DNA of 64,000 nucleotides. Origin: Nymphaea colorata (taxonomy: Eukaryota; Streptophyta; Magnoliopsida; Nymphaeales; Nymphaeaceae). Numbering within the stretch: position 1 is the first letter of the stretch; every line of letters starts with the position of its first letter. The stretch lies in NCBI RefSeq assembly GCF_008831285.2, contig NC_045141.1:3985224-4049223 (forward strand). Reading direction: 5' to 3'. Under the pieces are notes generated by a model that worked only from the letters and a program-made list of their open reading frames with translations, was not told the DNA's origin and ran no database searches. Position numbers and translations under genes: made by a program. Of this stretch, positions 22,131-35,499 are shown one piece after another.

Positions 22131-25130
22131 GTATTAGGCGTACGTATAGCCGACGACGCCGAGGGATAAGCACACAATGGGCCAGCAGCCAACAGATTAG
22201 GGACGAAGATCAGAGATGGACAGTTCGGACTGAAGAAGACTACGTCAGCTGAAAGGAGCTGAGTCGGACTGGGCTGAACACAGTGTGCGTCAGGATCAGG
22301 TTTAGCTAGCAAGAGCTCAGGCTAACCTGAGCACATCGCGGTTGGGTTCAAGCCCAGACCGAGTCATTGTCAGTGTTTTCTATTTTGTTGAGTCATTACA
22401 GGTTTTGTACTTGTCTCAGTCCGAGACAGCAGGTGGCACCCGAGACAATCCAGTAGTATATAAACTGGAGACTGCGCCAAAGATTATATCTTTTGAAATT
22501 GAATCAATGAAAGACCCCTTTTCTCTGCCGCGTGGAGTGTTTGAGCTGCTTAGGTGTTGTGCCAAAAGCTTCGCCAGCAGAGGGAACCTCGCTGGAAAAG
22601 AAGAACGACTGCAGAACCAGAGGAGAGGAACTGGGAACTCTACCGAAAATGCAGGTGACGGATCTTGAGCAGATGTGCAATTCCGACCAAGGTGCAGATG
22701 TCTTCCATCATCGGGACATCTAGAGGCCAGGGCAGAGGACTGTGAGCTCGATGGAGGAGCGTGGACGCTGATCACCGAGAGCCTCTCAGATCTGCAGCAC
22801 GACAGCCAGAGGAACATCTTCAGCCGGTAAGAATTCTAACTCCGTGGAGATTCTACCGCGAGATCTTCCTGTTACCCGATCAGAAATGGAGAGGATGCTG
22901 ACGTTCTGATCGATTTGAGTTTAACTCATCTAACGAGAGGAATAGATCGGTCTGATCTGACTGAGATCGAAGGATTTGAAGAAGAAATGAAGTGCTGACG
23001 AGATCGGGCGAGCACGATTTCAGGCGGATCGCCTAACGAACGACTTAGATCGGCTTTAATTCTTGTTGAGATCAGTTCTTCTATCGCATTCTGTATCTAA
23101 TTGTTGTGGATTACTTGTGACGAGCAACGGAGTGAAATCTGTTGAGGAATTGGATGATTGAAGACGAAGAACAGAGGATGAATTATGTACAGGCGCAGTG
23201 ACAAAAATTTCTGTTAATCTGTGAATTCCCGACGATCTGAGCAAGATCTGAATTTGAGAGTAGCTCAGTTGTCTTTGTAACTTATGGAAGAACATTCTGA
23301 TGAAGTTTGAGGATAATCCAAGCTGTTTTGGATAGCTCGCTGGAACTGATCGGAATCACGGCAGCGGATCGCGGAATTAGGCGGGGCGCAGTTTTGAGCA
23401 ACATCAGAAACTAGGCTGATTTCAATCCTCAACGACTCACCTTTTGGATGCTGCTTTGAAGCTGAATTTTTGGGCATTCGTTCATCAGAATCTTAGCTAT
23501 CACTGGTCCAAATTTCAGCTCAATCCGAGCTACGGTTGAATTTTGGCAAATTTTTGAAGGTGACTGACTCCAGACGTTGCCTGAGCCCTACGACAGACTA
23601 TTTCAGGCAGAATCAGACGCATCTTTGGGCCTAATCCTCAAGTACTTAGCTTCATTCATACCAATTTTCACTATTTTAGAGGCTTTGGATGTGAAGATAT
23701 GAATTTTAGAAGGAGATCGACTTCTGATCTCAACTTGAGCATCTGAGACAAGCTGTTTTAGGCATAAATAAGTGCAACTTTCAGTTCAACGAGTTAGCTG
23801 TTGGAAGTGACTTTGGAGCTGGGTTTGGAGCATCTATCCCTCCATATTTCAGCTTCCTCTAGACAAATTTTCATGGTTTTAGGAGATCTGGATGAGGAGA
23901 TATGATTTTTTGAAAGAGCACTGTTATGGAAGCTGGCTTCACACCTGCGAGAGTGATTCTCGCCAGTTTCCCCAATTTCTATCTTAGATTTGCGTGAAAC
24001 CAGAGATTTGGGTGAAACCGTGCATTCTCCATGACCTTGAATCGTGATTAATTGCAAGATATACATCTGCTTTATTGGCTGGTTCATTTGCAACATCAAA
24101 TCCATTGATGTAAGTCACCGCTGCAACCTGTTCTTGAGTTGGACCTGCATTTTTGAAGAGCACTGTGTCGGCGCTAAACGGGGCACCTGTTTTCCCCTAA
24201 TTCATCACTTAACAGGGGTTCAATTGATCCTTCGTGATGCTCCTAAACCTTCTGAGTTCTCTCGTTATCATTGTACCATTGCCTACTGTGATTTTTGTGC
24301 TTCTGTAAGCTGCTGTCACAGAACTGAACAAGCAAGGAGAGACTGATCAGCAGGAAGACGTGAGCTGCTGTGGAGCTGACCATTGAAGGGACGAGCACTG
24401 GCGTCTATCCAGCGTCTGCTACCTCCTAGTTCACTCAAAATAGGGGTTTCTACTGTAATCCGATGAAGTGCAGAACTTACTAGCTTCCTGTACTTCTGAT
24501 TTGATGTGACTGTGATCTGTTGTATTTCCTTGCGAGCTGAGGTGATTCGGAGAGGAGGACTCAACTGGAGATCACCATCTTGCTGTGTGCAAGATCTGAG
24601 CCTGTGGAGAAGTGCTCAATACCAAGGATTGTATTGGCCTTCTTCCTCGGTGAGTGCTGGACTAGCTCCAACAAGGTACATCTGAACCCCCCTATAGTTG
24701 CATGGGAGGGTGCATTCTATTTCCAGCCAACCTTCGTGTTTGCAGTTGTAGGGAATCCTCTAAAGCTCGTTTAGCCGAGGACACATTCCCAAGCTGTTGG
24801 ACTTACCTAGGGCGAAGGGTGTGGATTGCTCATTCTACGGATTGCATGAATGGTTTGGCATGGATGAATGATTGTTGAGTGAGGGAGAGTTCAAAATTGT
24901 ATCGAGAACGCTTGTAAAGCCTCACATCCCCACTCTTGATTGTAGTAGGTTGAAAATTTGGGAGGGACATTCCACTTGTATTTCGGTCCTAAGGGATATA
25001 TTCAGTCGGGGTTGTGTCCGACTTGGGATCGAATTTTGTATTCCCTATTCTTTTAACCTCCTTCGGCTTGTTAGTTCCCAATAGATCTTGGGAAGCGACT
25101 GCATCTTGGTGAGATTTGAGCAGCTACAAG
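22131..25130. other. Anonymous 3-kb block, probably retrotransposon-derived
   Basis: Richer in G+C than its flanks, with many short open frames in all phases and no recognised domain. TAGTATATAAAC at about 22455 could be a TATA box. It follows a Gypsy fragment directly and looks like non-coding LTR or leader sequence of a large element, but I could not define LTR ends. The 70-codon frame at 24872-25084 has no recognised family. Confidence 0.35.
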
Positions 25131-27261
25131 GGCAGGACGCATCAGTCACTTCTGTCAGAAATAAGTCAATGCCATAATTCTCATTAAAATATGTTCAACT
25201 AACAGAAAATATGTCGAAATGCAGTACATAAGGATGTGTGGATCTGGATGGCATGTGGCTATGAATTTAGACTGGATCCAGTTAGATCAAAGTCAATGGC
25301 ATCTGCTTAACACTGGCACTTCTGATTGACATTAAAGAACTGTATAAAATAAATAATGCTGATAGGGTCTACTTTTTATCTCTAAAATCTAAATGCTGCT
25401 TTCTATTTTGCATCTCATGTTTGATACAACGAAAAGGATCTCATTTTTTTCTTCCTGAGAACAGTAGGAAAGCTGACCTTTCTCAACTCTGGTCTGTATG
25501 AAGTTAAAAAATCAAGAGCATTTCTGGCAAAGGAATAAACAGTATGATACCTATAGCCTGCTTATTTTGAGATGTTTGAGTCACTGAAGTCAATTCCAGT
25601 AACAAAGAATGCTTACACTGAACTTGGGATCTCACTTTTGGCTTCCTAGTCTCCATTTCAGCAATACATCTATCTATACGTTTAATACTTTAAGATTATA
25701 TTATTAGTAACCTATGTGTGCATTGTGGGTAAAAATCGCTGAACAAATTTGAATATCTGCATGTCTAACTCCTGTATTTTGCATGGGATTCTAATCCTTC
25801 CTCTTCTTTCTCCTGGTCATATGACAGCTGGTGATCAACCTGAGGCCTTTCTGCCAGAGGTATTAGAAGAACCGGAACCATTCTTCTCAAACAAACTACT
25901 GGTTCTCATTGCAATCCTTTCAAGTTATAGGTATGTAAATTTGATTTATGTTTCCACCATGGTTGTTCTTTTCTCTGAGCATGTCTACTTGTGTTAATAA
26001 ATGTTGATCTCTTGAAATGTGATGCTTACTCTTTCTTAGGCATTGTCTTCATAAGTGAAAATTAGTTAGTTGATCATAGTACTGGTTTTTTGTGTTGGAT
26101 GTAGGAATTTGCAAATATGCATATAATAATTACCTTGCGAAAACAATGAAAAAATTTTCTTTTCCTTTCTGTTACTTGTTTTTGTGAAATGCAGTCTATC
26201 ATCAGTTATCTGATTATGCTTTGTCTGCGAGGATGTCTTAAAGAAGTGTGGCAAAAACAAGAACCTGTAACCTTTTTATTTGAATGCAGCTGTGTAACTT
26301 AGTTGGAAAAGGTATAAATGTACCGATGTGACACATTTTCAAAAGGTTCGGATGCTAAACAACAAGGATTCATATCGTCTCATTAAAATTCATCCAGATT
26401 GTCTAGCCACTTATTGATGTTCTGGGATGATGGTCAATGTCTAATTATGGTTGCATTGTGTATCTTATTGTTCAACATGTAATTGTGTGCATTTAAGCAA
26501 ATTCCAAAAAGGATTGTCTTTTTTCTTCGTACTTGCAAGACTGATTTGTGATATTTTGCATTCTGACCTGAGATCAATCACTTCCTTGTATTATTATGTG
26601 TTATTGAAATTTATTTAGTTCTTAAACTTTCAACTTTCAAGCCTCTTAAGTGCTTATATGTCTGTCATTCACTGTTTAATAAGGAGTAATTCACTGCATG
26701 TATTCAATAATTATTATGATGTTATATGAAGGTTCTGTGTACACATATGTACATTTTATCGTATATATGCGTGTTAGCTAATTTGTATCTATAGGTATAC
26801 CATTGTTTTCTTGTTGATTCCTTTTTATGTACTGTTTCTTTATTTTTGCTTTTTCTGTTTTCCATGTCAGCCATTAAATGGTGTCTGGAGCTATTAATTG
26901 GCTAGCCGCACAGCTTGAAGTCCTGTGGTTGGGACTAGCTCAACAACTATGTCACATGTCTGCAGGCAGGGTCTGAGTGTGTCGATGGGGTATATGCGTG
27001 TGTGTGTGTGTATATATATAGTTAAATAATTATTTCGTAGTTTTATTTTACAATGTTTTCTTTCTTAAAATTTTAGGCAACCTTCTTTTAAAAAATAAAT
27101 ACCCTGGTCATCATTTTAGAGGTTTTTTTTTAAAGAAGCACTAATACTTTTAAAAATGATGCACCCTATCAGTACTTGTGGCAGGTTGTCTTGTTGGTGT
27201 ATCTTTTAAAAGAGAGACACCTCTGTACTCTTCTTTTTAAGGACAACAATAATGTGAGAAA

Positions 27262-27368
<107 letters not shown>

Positions 27369-28159
27369 GAAAAAAGGCAGGACAAACCACACCTAAAAAG
27401 GGACAATGGTGGTCTGGGTGCAGCAGACTGCAGCGAACACGTGTTGACTGCATCTAGTGCCCAGTCGGGGTTGCACTTGTGGTTGCATATGCACACCCCT
27501 CTCTTTGACATGGTGCAGGGGCCATTTCTAAACACCCATGTGACTTAGCTCCACATCTAGCACCTTTCCCATATATTGAGGCTGAGCCTTTGCATTCTAA
27601 CTTTCTAAGCTTTTGTAGTTTGATTTCTTTTAATGGTTTTTCGTCTCTGTTACTCTGGGAGCTTTGTTTTTAGACCTTGGAGTAGCTCCTGTGTTTCTTG
27701 ATTATTGAGATCCAACTTTTCATTCTAGATACGTGTTGAATCTAGTTTCCATCTGCTGTTGCTGTTTCAATACAATTGAATCAGTCATATTTCTATGTAA
27801 CACATTTTTAGACCGATCATGCATGTGCAAACTTTAGGGCATCCTATGATGTATCATTACACACCTCATTTTTGTTGGACAAAGAGATGATAAGTGTAGG
27901 ATGAGGATTTAGCAACTACATATTTTTATTTCTACGGGCTTATGTTTCAAAAGATAAGGAAAATGGAATGATGGACAAACTTATTCATTGTTCTTCTCTC
28001 TTTAGTTTTTGATTGATTTTTTTGTTTTAATCTATGATTCTATACTGTTAAACTAGCAAGATTTGGTTGTTAGTCCACCAACTAGTCCCTGGCCTCCAAA
28101 TTGCCAGTGCATAGATTGAGGACTTGTTGGTTGACTTGGACATTCTTCTTCTTTCTTCC

Positions 28160-28162
<3 letters not shown>

Positions 28163-28213
<51 letters not shown>

Positions 28214-28245
28214 CCTCTCTTTCTCTCACTATGTGTGTGTGTGTA
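28163..28245. repeat. (CT)n then (TG)n microsatellite
   Basis: A CT tract to about 28208, imperfect T/C to 28230, then GTGTGTGTGTGT. Another (CA)n tract lies at about 28473-28496. All are within the DCL4-like intron. Confidence 0.9.
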
Positions 28246-30169
28246 GCCTCCTCCTCCTTATGCTTATTATTATTATGATTACTATTACTAATCAACTCTC
28301 AAAATTTTCTTATGTAATGCCTTTTTGATCAGTCTGTGATCTACAACTATCAGTTGTCTTGGGAAGCAGATATTGTGTCACTGTGTGCATTTATAGTTTT
28401 TCTTTATTGATTTGTGCACATGCCTGTGTATCTATTTGGTTTTGTTATCATCAGTTCAAATTTCCCAATACTCACACACACACACACACACACACAGAAA
28501 GGTACGTTTTTTATGAATTATAATATTTTGCCTTATATTACTTTTGGCACACCAAATATTGTGCTTCTACACCTTATTGATTTATTTTAGTAAACCAACT
28601 AATCCCGATTAGTCATGACTAGTGTTTTTTAGCCCCTTGACTGACTGTGTCTGACTCACGAATTTTGACATCTTAGGTTTTAATAACTTCAACAAAATGT
28701 GATCATACTATGTTACACTGATTCTGGTTGTGAGTGCATCTTCGAGGAAAAAAAATACATCAAGACTTTCATTATCTTCTTAACACAGCTTTTTGTATTT
28801 ATGTTTCTTTGCTGTCTTACAGGCCTTAATATTCAATCATGCTGTCTCATCTGCTTTGACTTTCCATCAACAGTGGCCAGCTATATACAATCCAGAGGTC
28901 ATGCTCGCATAGTAGAGAGGTAAAGCTCCATTTGTTTTCTTCCTGCAGGATCCAAGTGTTCTTACATGGAACTCAGGGCATGTCTGAATGTTGGAATAAA
29001 TGGTCTGAGACAAACCTTCTGTCTTGAGCATCCCCTCCACATTTTGACATGGAAACACCCTTCACCATCTCCTCTGATTTTTCTTTTATGGCTCATCTGA
29101 CACTGCACCCTCTTCCAGAATTTCTGTCACACTCTTAAGGGTGCAAAGAAAAGTGATAACAAAAGGTCATGGGATATGCTGTTTGAGACCTTTCTTACTG
29201 CTATTAAAACATACCCTTAATTTTCTTTTTTCTATTGTATTAAGTCTCTTTTTCTTTTGGCTTACATTATAAATTTTGTCATCTGATCTAGGAACAATAT
29301 CCATGAGCTAAATCTGGTCAATGATTTCATTTCTGGTGAAAAACATATGAACAATGAAATTTTGAGCAGGACATCTGATGAGACTTTTGATGCCACAGAA
29401 GATTCAATTTATAAAGTCGAAAAGACTGGTGCTTCCATTAGTACTGCATGCAGTGTGTCTTTATTGCATCACTATTGTTCAAGACTCCCACATGATGAGT
29501 ATGGGTTTGCTTTTTTCTTTTGTAAATTCCTCCATGTTTTCTTATCTAGGTATGTGCAAGCTTATCTGTCTGAATGATCCTTATTTAGCTTGTCAGGCTC
29601 TCTTTTTCCTGGTATGCGCAGATACTTTAATCCTGCCCCGGAGTTCATTTATTTTGATGATTTGGATGGTGTCACTTGTCATGTGGTTCTCCCTTCCAAT
29701 GCCCCCATTCATTGTGTTGAGGGGCCATCATGTGCTTCAAAAGAGGATGCAAAAAGAGCCGCTTCTCTTCTAGCATGCAAGAAGCTGTATGAGTTAGGTT
29801 CCCTCATGGACCATCTTTTGCCAACGCAAAAGGATGAGATTGAAAAATTTTCAGAAAATCCACATGATAAGCTTGTGAATTCTAGGGGTACAGGTTCTTT
29901 TTATGTCCATTAAGCTCTTTCTCTTGTTACTTTAGTTGGTTCTTTTGAATGACCATGATGCTACATGTAGATGACTTTTCCAGAGTAGGGCTTCATGAAA
30001 CAATAGTACCTGCTGCACTTCAAATGGACTGGAGGGGATCTGCTTCTCATCTCACATTTCATTTTTATCATATGTACTTTATTCCTAAGCGAAGGGATCG
30101 GTGCTACAGAAGATTTGGTCTCTTTTTGGTACTTCCTCTTCCCAAAGAAGCTGAAGATATGCAAGTAGG

Positions 30170-30950
30170 GTCCCCATACATCCGAATGCACTAATTCAAA
30201 GGGTGCTTTTGCAACGAAATTTTTATTTCCAAATGGTAAAACCTTAATTTTGGCTTTAATGCAATCATCACAAGAGATCATTTCTTTGCATTTATCCTCC
30301 AAAAAAGGGATACAAGACATTTTTCCTACACTTGAATGCCCAAGTCTTTGATGCCAAATTTGATTGTCACTTTTCTTGACTACAATGCAAGTAGGGTTGG
30401 AAAGATCCAAATAATCCACATAGTAGAGATCATTTTTCCTAGAACCTTCCCCAATCGTCCTCTTGAAAAGATAGTCCTGTATCAAAAATTTATTTTGTGA
30501 GAAGACGATATCACATCCATGATTGGTTATTTGAGAAACCGACAAGAGATTTAAGTTAAGTTTGGGAATAAATCTAACTTTTGGTATTTTGAAAACTTTA
30601 GAATTAAAATTTTGATCAATATTTCCAACACATTTGATTTCAAGAGGAGTTCCATCGGCGGTTTTAACAAAAGGGCACGATTCCTCTTTAGTGCATTCGG
30701 TAAGTAATGAACTTGAACTACAAGGAGTCATATGAAATGAAGCTCCGGAATCAAGTATAGAGTACTTACTTGATGATGTAGATGCTACCATTGCACCGGA
30801 AGTTGGAGAAGCCCCTCCTCCTTTGACAAGTGGTTGAAGAGCATCAATAAGCTTTGGTTGAAGAGCACTTACAAGCTTGTCTAGGTCAAATCTATTGTTT
30901 TCTTCATACATTGTTCCAGCCATACTTATCTTTCTATCAAATTTCTTCAA
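30170..30950 (-). CDS. Copia 2 protease / gag-pre-integrase / integrase N-terminus
   Basis: Met at 30950 begins an open frame with the aspartic protease triad-like LDSGASFHM, the LNLLSVSQI region, and the integrase HHCC zinc site (HQRLGH ... CDDCIKAK) followed by HSDVWGP. The frame itself continues to 29961, but the part below about 30165 is antisense DCL4 exon, so the last 68 or so codons are not retroviral-type sequence. The upstream zinc knuckle is in the same frame before this Met, so the true polyprotein began further up. Confidence 0.8.
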
Positions 30951-32057
30951 TTCAGGACATCTAGGTTTAGTATGTCCTTCTTCTTGACAATGAAAACATA
31001 TGATCTTCTTGTTGCCTTTATCCTCCTAATTTCGATTAAAGTGAGGAGGCCTATAAGTTCTCATATGAGCGCCGGGTCTTGAGGTAGGAACAACACTTTC
31101 ACTCTTTTCTTTAGAAAAGTTGAGTCTATTTTCTTCCATTTGAAGCTCCGCTATAACTTCATTCATAGATGACACTTTATGTCTATGGAGCAAGGAAGTT
31201 TTGACTCTATCATATTTCGGTCTAAGACCAATAATGAATTTATAAAATTTTTCCCTTTGGATTTGTTTTTCCCTTACTCCAATGTCTCTTGGATCATACC
31301 ATTCGGGTTCAAATAGGGCAAGTTCATCCCATAATTGTTCCATTTCTCCAACATACTCCTTAAGAGACTTATCTCCTTGTTGGAGACTTGCAATCTTTAT
31401 TTGAAGATTGCACATGTAGGCCACATCTTTCATAGTGTGGGTTTTTTTGATGAATTCCTAAGCTTCATGAGCAAAATTATGCTTTGCTATTTGGCCCATA
31501 GTAGTAGTATCGACACTAGCAATAATCCATGTGATAATCTTGTGATGTCCTATCTTCCACTCTTCCCATTTTCTTTCATATTCATTCATAACGTTATTTT
31601 TTTCGACTCCATCTAGTTCTTGGGCTTTTCCATCTATGGTTTTGGTTAGGACTAATTGTGGTTCACTTTTAGAATCATCAACAAGTCCCCATAAACTTTT
31701 ATTTCTAATGAAATGTTCTATAGTTTTTGCCCAAGAAACATAATTTGATAAAGTAACTTTAGGGAGAGGAGTAGAAGAAGTTTTGTCATCCATAATGTGT
31801 ACCTTGTAAGATGAAGTTGATGTAGCCACAATAGTAGTGTCAAAATAGCTCTCAACGTTGGTGAAAAATCCACGAAATCAGCCACCACAAAACAGCAAGA
31901 AGGTAGCTCAAAAAATATGAAGAGCTTGCTGCCACGAGGGAAGATATTACTTAGAAAACGGTCACAACTTTGACAGCCACGGAAGCTTTGATAAGACGTG
32001 CTCAATCCCATCACGTAGATCACTTTAACAGCACCTAATTGAGTTAAATCGCAGCTA

Positions 32058-32069
32058 GCTCTGATACCA
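32058..32069 (-). other. Primer-binding site of Copia 2
   Basis: GCTCTGATACCA directly abuts the LTR start at 32070, the arrangement seen in all three Copia elements here. Confidence 0.85.
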
Positions 32070-32373
32070 TGTAAATCAGGCCCAAACTTGTCAAGACAAA
32101 ATGCTTCAAGAGAAACACTCTTGAAGCTTCCAATAACTTCAATAAGTAACACACACAAAGAACCTCAAACTTGAGGAGAAGAAGAATGTATTAATCTTGA
32201 CAAAGTATACAAAAAGAGGCTAAAAAGTCACACATAAACAAGGGTCCCAAGTGCCCTATTTATACAAGAAATAAAGAAGAGAGGAGAAAGAGGAAGTGGC
32301 TGTTAGAGCTCCCAACAGCTATTTCCTTTGTTAAATAAAACATGTATGTATACTTACATTGTAAATTCTAACA
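32070..32373 (-). repeat. 5' LTR of Copia element 2
   Basis: About 304 bp, starting TGTAAATCAGGCCC and ending TCTAACA (the end could be 32376). No partner LTR is in the window. Confidence 0.8.
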
Positions 32374-33180
32374 ACAGCGACGTTGTGTTGAAGGAAGGTT
32401 CACCCATTGCATTCCAATGAGTAGACAACCCACGGTCTTCTCTAGCAATGTCGTAAAATGCGATAAGGTGAGGCGTTAATTGAAGCGTAAGCTTTATGGA
32501 CAAATTTTTGAATTATATAATATTTATAAAAATAACAACGAAACTGAAAAAAATGACTACAATACTAAGCATATCAATAAAGAACAATACACAACATATT
32601 ACAAACTTAATGCAAAACAACTATTGAAAAAACACATAAAAATATAAAATGATTGTCTACCACAATGCATCAATTATCATTACCATGTCTTTAACATGAT
32701 AACCATAGTAAATAGAAGACAAGCAGCTCTTCCAAAATGAGAACTTGTTTAATCAAGAAATAAAGAAAAAGAAAACAAAAGTGAAAATGAAAAAAAGCTT
32801 CCACAAAAAATATATAATAAAAAAAGTAATAGTAGTAATATAAAATTTTCCTGTTTCTTTATTTATTTATATAAAACAAAACAATATAATAATTCAATTG
32901 ACTCGATAAATGATTAAACATAGATGTCTATCATGAAGCAGAAAAAAAACACTATGAACTAAGACACGTAAAAAATTTGAAAGAAACTATAATAAGGTAA
33001 ACACGCATTAAATGTGTAGAACTTCCTGAAGAGCTTGTCACCTATATTACTATCATATGCATTTCCGGATAGGGAAGTGTAATAATAGTAGTCATTTAAA
33101 AATTGCTTAATATGACTCCAACTTGTTAGATTGAGTTGTTCTAACCTGTTAAGAGCTTCACATTTAAAAAGTAGATTTTA
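32374..33180. other. AT-rich DNA, nothing recognised
   Basis: A/T-dominated sequence with poly-A runs. DCL4 coding sequence does not resume after the Copia 2 LTR as far as I can see. Confidence 0.45.
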
Positions 33181-33469
33181 TTCTCTCTGAAATCTAATTT
33201 CTTCTTGAAGTGACTGTTCGTCTACTTCAAGAGGATGATGTCTAGGTTCATAGCATGAAAACTTAATAAATTCTTGGCCGAATGCAGGCCTAATAAATTC
33301 CTGGCCTTCACTATTTTCATAATGAAGAGCTCTTTTAGGAAGACTGGTAGAGGCTTTATCCTCTATAAATCTTCCTATTTCTCATTCTAATCCCACAAGT
33401 TCTTCTGAATTGTAGGACTTGGGTTTAATTAATTTAATACCTTGTGATGCTGCATCTGCAATTTATTAG

Positions 33470-33965
33470 GTGGAGCTCTTGAAGTAGAAAGATTACTGAT
33501 AGAAAATTTTTTCATCGCCTTCATGATTTCAGGAGGTAATAATTTTATCTCTTCGCAAGAAGAAGATAAGTAAACATTACTGATTGAAGCAACACTAAAC
33601 CATTTCGCAATAAATTCAGGTGGTATACCTTGAAAACAAATAATTGTAGGATAAATCCCTGAAAAATTTGTTAAGGAATTTTCTTACGGATCTTCCACAG
33701 GGAGTTTGTATAATTCAAAAAGATTTTGTCCATACAAATATGCTAATTCAGGACTTTTCGGAATCTTTTCCATTAAAAGTCCTGTGGGGTTTTGAATTAT
33801 CGCAGTTTGGGGTTTCAAAACTAGGTCAGCCACTATAAAACCAGAGGACTGTCTTTTATCTTTCCCAGTTTCCTGAGTCAGATGCAACTTGTCTTCAGCC
33901 ACTGAAATATCAGGGGTCTGGATTTCCTCTTTCCCAGTTTTCTAGGTTAGATGCAACTTTTGGTC
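33470..33965 (-). pseudogene. Unidentified degenerate open frame, possibly retroelement-derived
   Basis: A minus-strand frame runs from about 33965 through GKDKRQSSGFIVADLVLK, FELYKLPVEDP and, after one TAA at about 33684, continues as FSGIYPTIICFQGIPPEFIA and SCEEIKLLPPEIMKAMKK. The continuity across the stop suggests one decayed coding region of about 165 codons. It contains two imperfect copies of a LHLTQ(E/K)TGK unit. I do not recognise the family; a gag- or caulimovirus-like origin is only a guess. Confidence 0.3.
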
Positions 33966-34000
33966 CTCGATGATTTTATCCATTGGAGAACTAAGTTTGG

Positions 34001-35490
34001 CAACCCTGGTAACCACACCTGTTTTTACCAGTGAGGTTAGTTCTTTCTCCAGATTATGGAGGTGATCTGTTACAATATCCTGGCTCTTTGAAACATGACA
34101 ATCACGTCACGATCTGCACAAGTTCAAATAAATCTGCTAACTTACATTGCAATATTTTAGAAATTATGAATGCGTGTACAATATGCTTTCACAAGTCATC
34201 ACGCAATTTATTTGGAAACTCGAACTCATGAACCATGACATTCTTATTCATAATATTTAAGGATAAAATGAATATGGGTAATTCCAACCAAAAAACATTA
34301 CGAGATAAAGCAAACATCTGTTATAAATAAATAATAAAACATGACCAAAATAAAACTTTCATACCTTTCGATGACCTTCTCCAGAAATTTGAAACAAAAT
34401 TTTGCCACTAGGCCCAACCAAAACAGATGTTGGCCAGGAACGTATTCTAATTCTCTCCATAAATATATATCATCATCATTTACTACCTAAAAAAGTAGTG
34501 TTGATGTGATTAAGCACAAAAAGGAATAAGTCCACTATTGTTAATAGAATGCCATAGTCATTTTTTGGTAGAAGTATAAATTAGACTATAGGAACAAAAC
34601 CATCCAGGTAATTTCAAGTAGTTGCCTTCATTAGTGGTGAAATATGTTGCACTTGCATAGAAGGAATATGTCTACTACAAAATGTAAATCAACTAGCTTA
34701 TGAAATCATCACTTAAGTAGCATTGTATTATAATAAAGGAAATTGTCCACTAGAGCATGCTTTCCAAATAAAATGATAGATTGGAACTCCTTTTGCAAAG
34801 TAAAGAGTCTAGGAAGGTGTTTGAATGACACCCAAAAATTAGGTTTTGGACCAAAACTAGGTTTTTGAATTGTTTGCACGCCATCAAAACTTGGTTTAAG
34901 CCTTTAAGGAAACTTGGTTTTTTACAAAACCTGGCTTTGTAAAAGAGAATAAAAAACCCTAACTCCCTCAAGCTATTCATAAAAGACCATGTTTTAGGTG
35001 TTTATATCAATTCTTAACAAATAAACCATGTTTTCAATACTCAATTAAAAAGCTTGGCTTTTATAAGGGTGTCATCCAAATGCTCTCTATGTGTTTGGGC
35101 TTGGGAAATGTAGCATATAAAGGAACCCTTGATGTGACCATCAAATATTGACATTGGTTTTCTATCCTACTATTCTTTGTACCCATTTACAATTTCTTAT
35201 TTTGTAGAAAATACATCAGAAAGTAGTGCCCACTTAGCAACACATGCTGATGTCACAAACATGTGTGAGTGAATACGAAAAATAAGAATTGATCTTCAAA
35301 GTTACTGGATGCATCATCTCATAAGAGCACTGCATTTAGGATGGCTTCAAGGTCCTTTTCATTATCAAATTTTGCACAATGAACTACAATAACAACAAAC
35401 TGCAAAACAAAATTTATAAATTTCACAAAGTGTCGTAGTACTGTATGAAAGTGAACATCTAAAATATTAATGAAAAAATTATGCTTATAA
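34001..35490. other. Intergenic; no gene recognised
   Basis: No coding match. Imperfectly repeated AAACTAGGTTT / AAACTTGGTTT / AAACCTGG motifs between about 34830 and 35060 suggest a small decayed repeat with hairpin potential. Confidence 0.4.
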
Positions 35491-35499
35491 TGAAAAACG

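Larger units (their letters stand above)
30166..32373 (-). mobile_element. Ty1/Copia LTR retrotransposon 2, 5' half only
   Basis: On the minus strand: LTR 32070-32373 (TGTAAATCAGG...TCTAACA), primer site complement GCTCTGATACCA at 32058-32069, GAG from 31829 (MATSTSSYKVHIMDDK), more GAG at 31433-31026 (LKEYVGEMEQLWDELALFEP), a zinc knuckle CFHCQEEGH near 30.97 kb, an aspartic protease (LDSGASFHMT at about 30.74 kb), then gag-pre-integrase (QIWHQRLGH) and the first part of integrase, ending in LVHSDVWGPYLH. The element stops there against DCL4 sequence at about 30165; integrase core, RT, RNase H and the 3' LTR are absent. GAG contains one stop near 31026 and frame changes. It is a different family from elements 1 and 3. 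Confidence 0.88.

Noticed and set aside
29961-30170. C-terminal 68 residues of the 329-codon minus-strand frame as part of a Copia polyprotein
   Set aside because: This part is the antisense of a DCL4 exon; the fusion is a by-product of the breakpoint.
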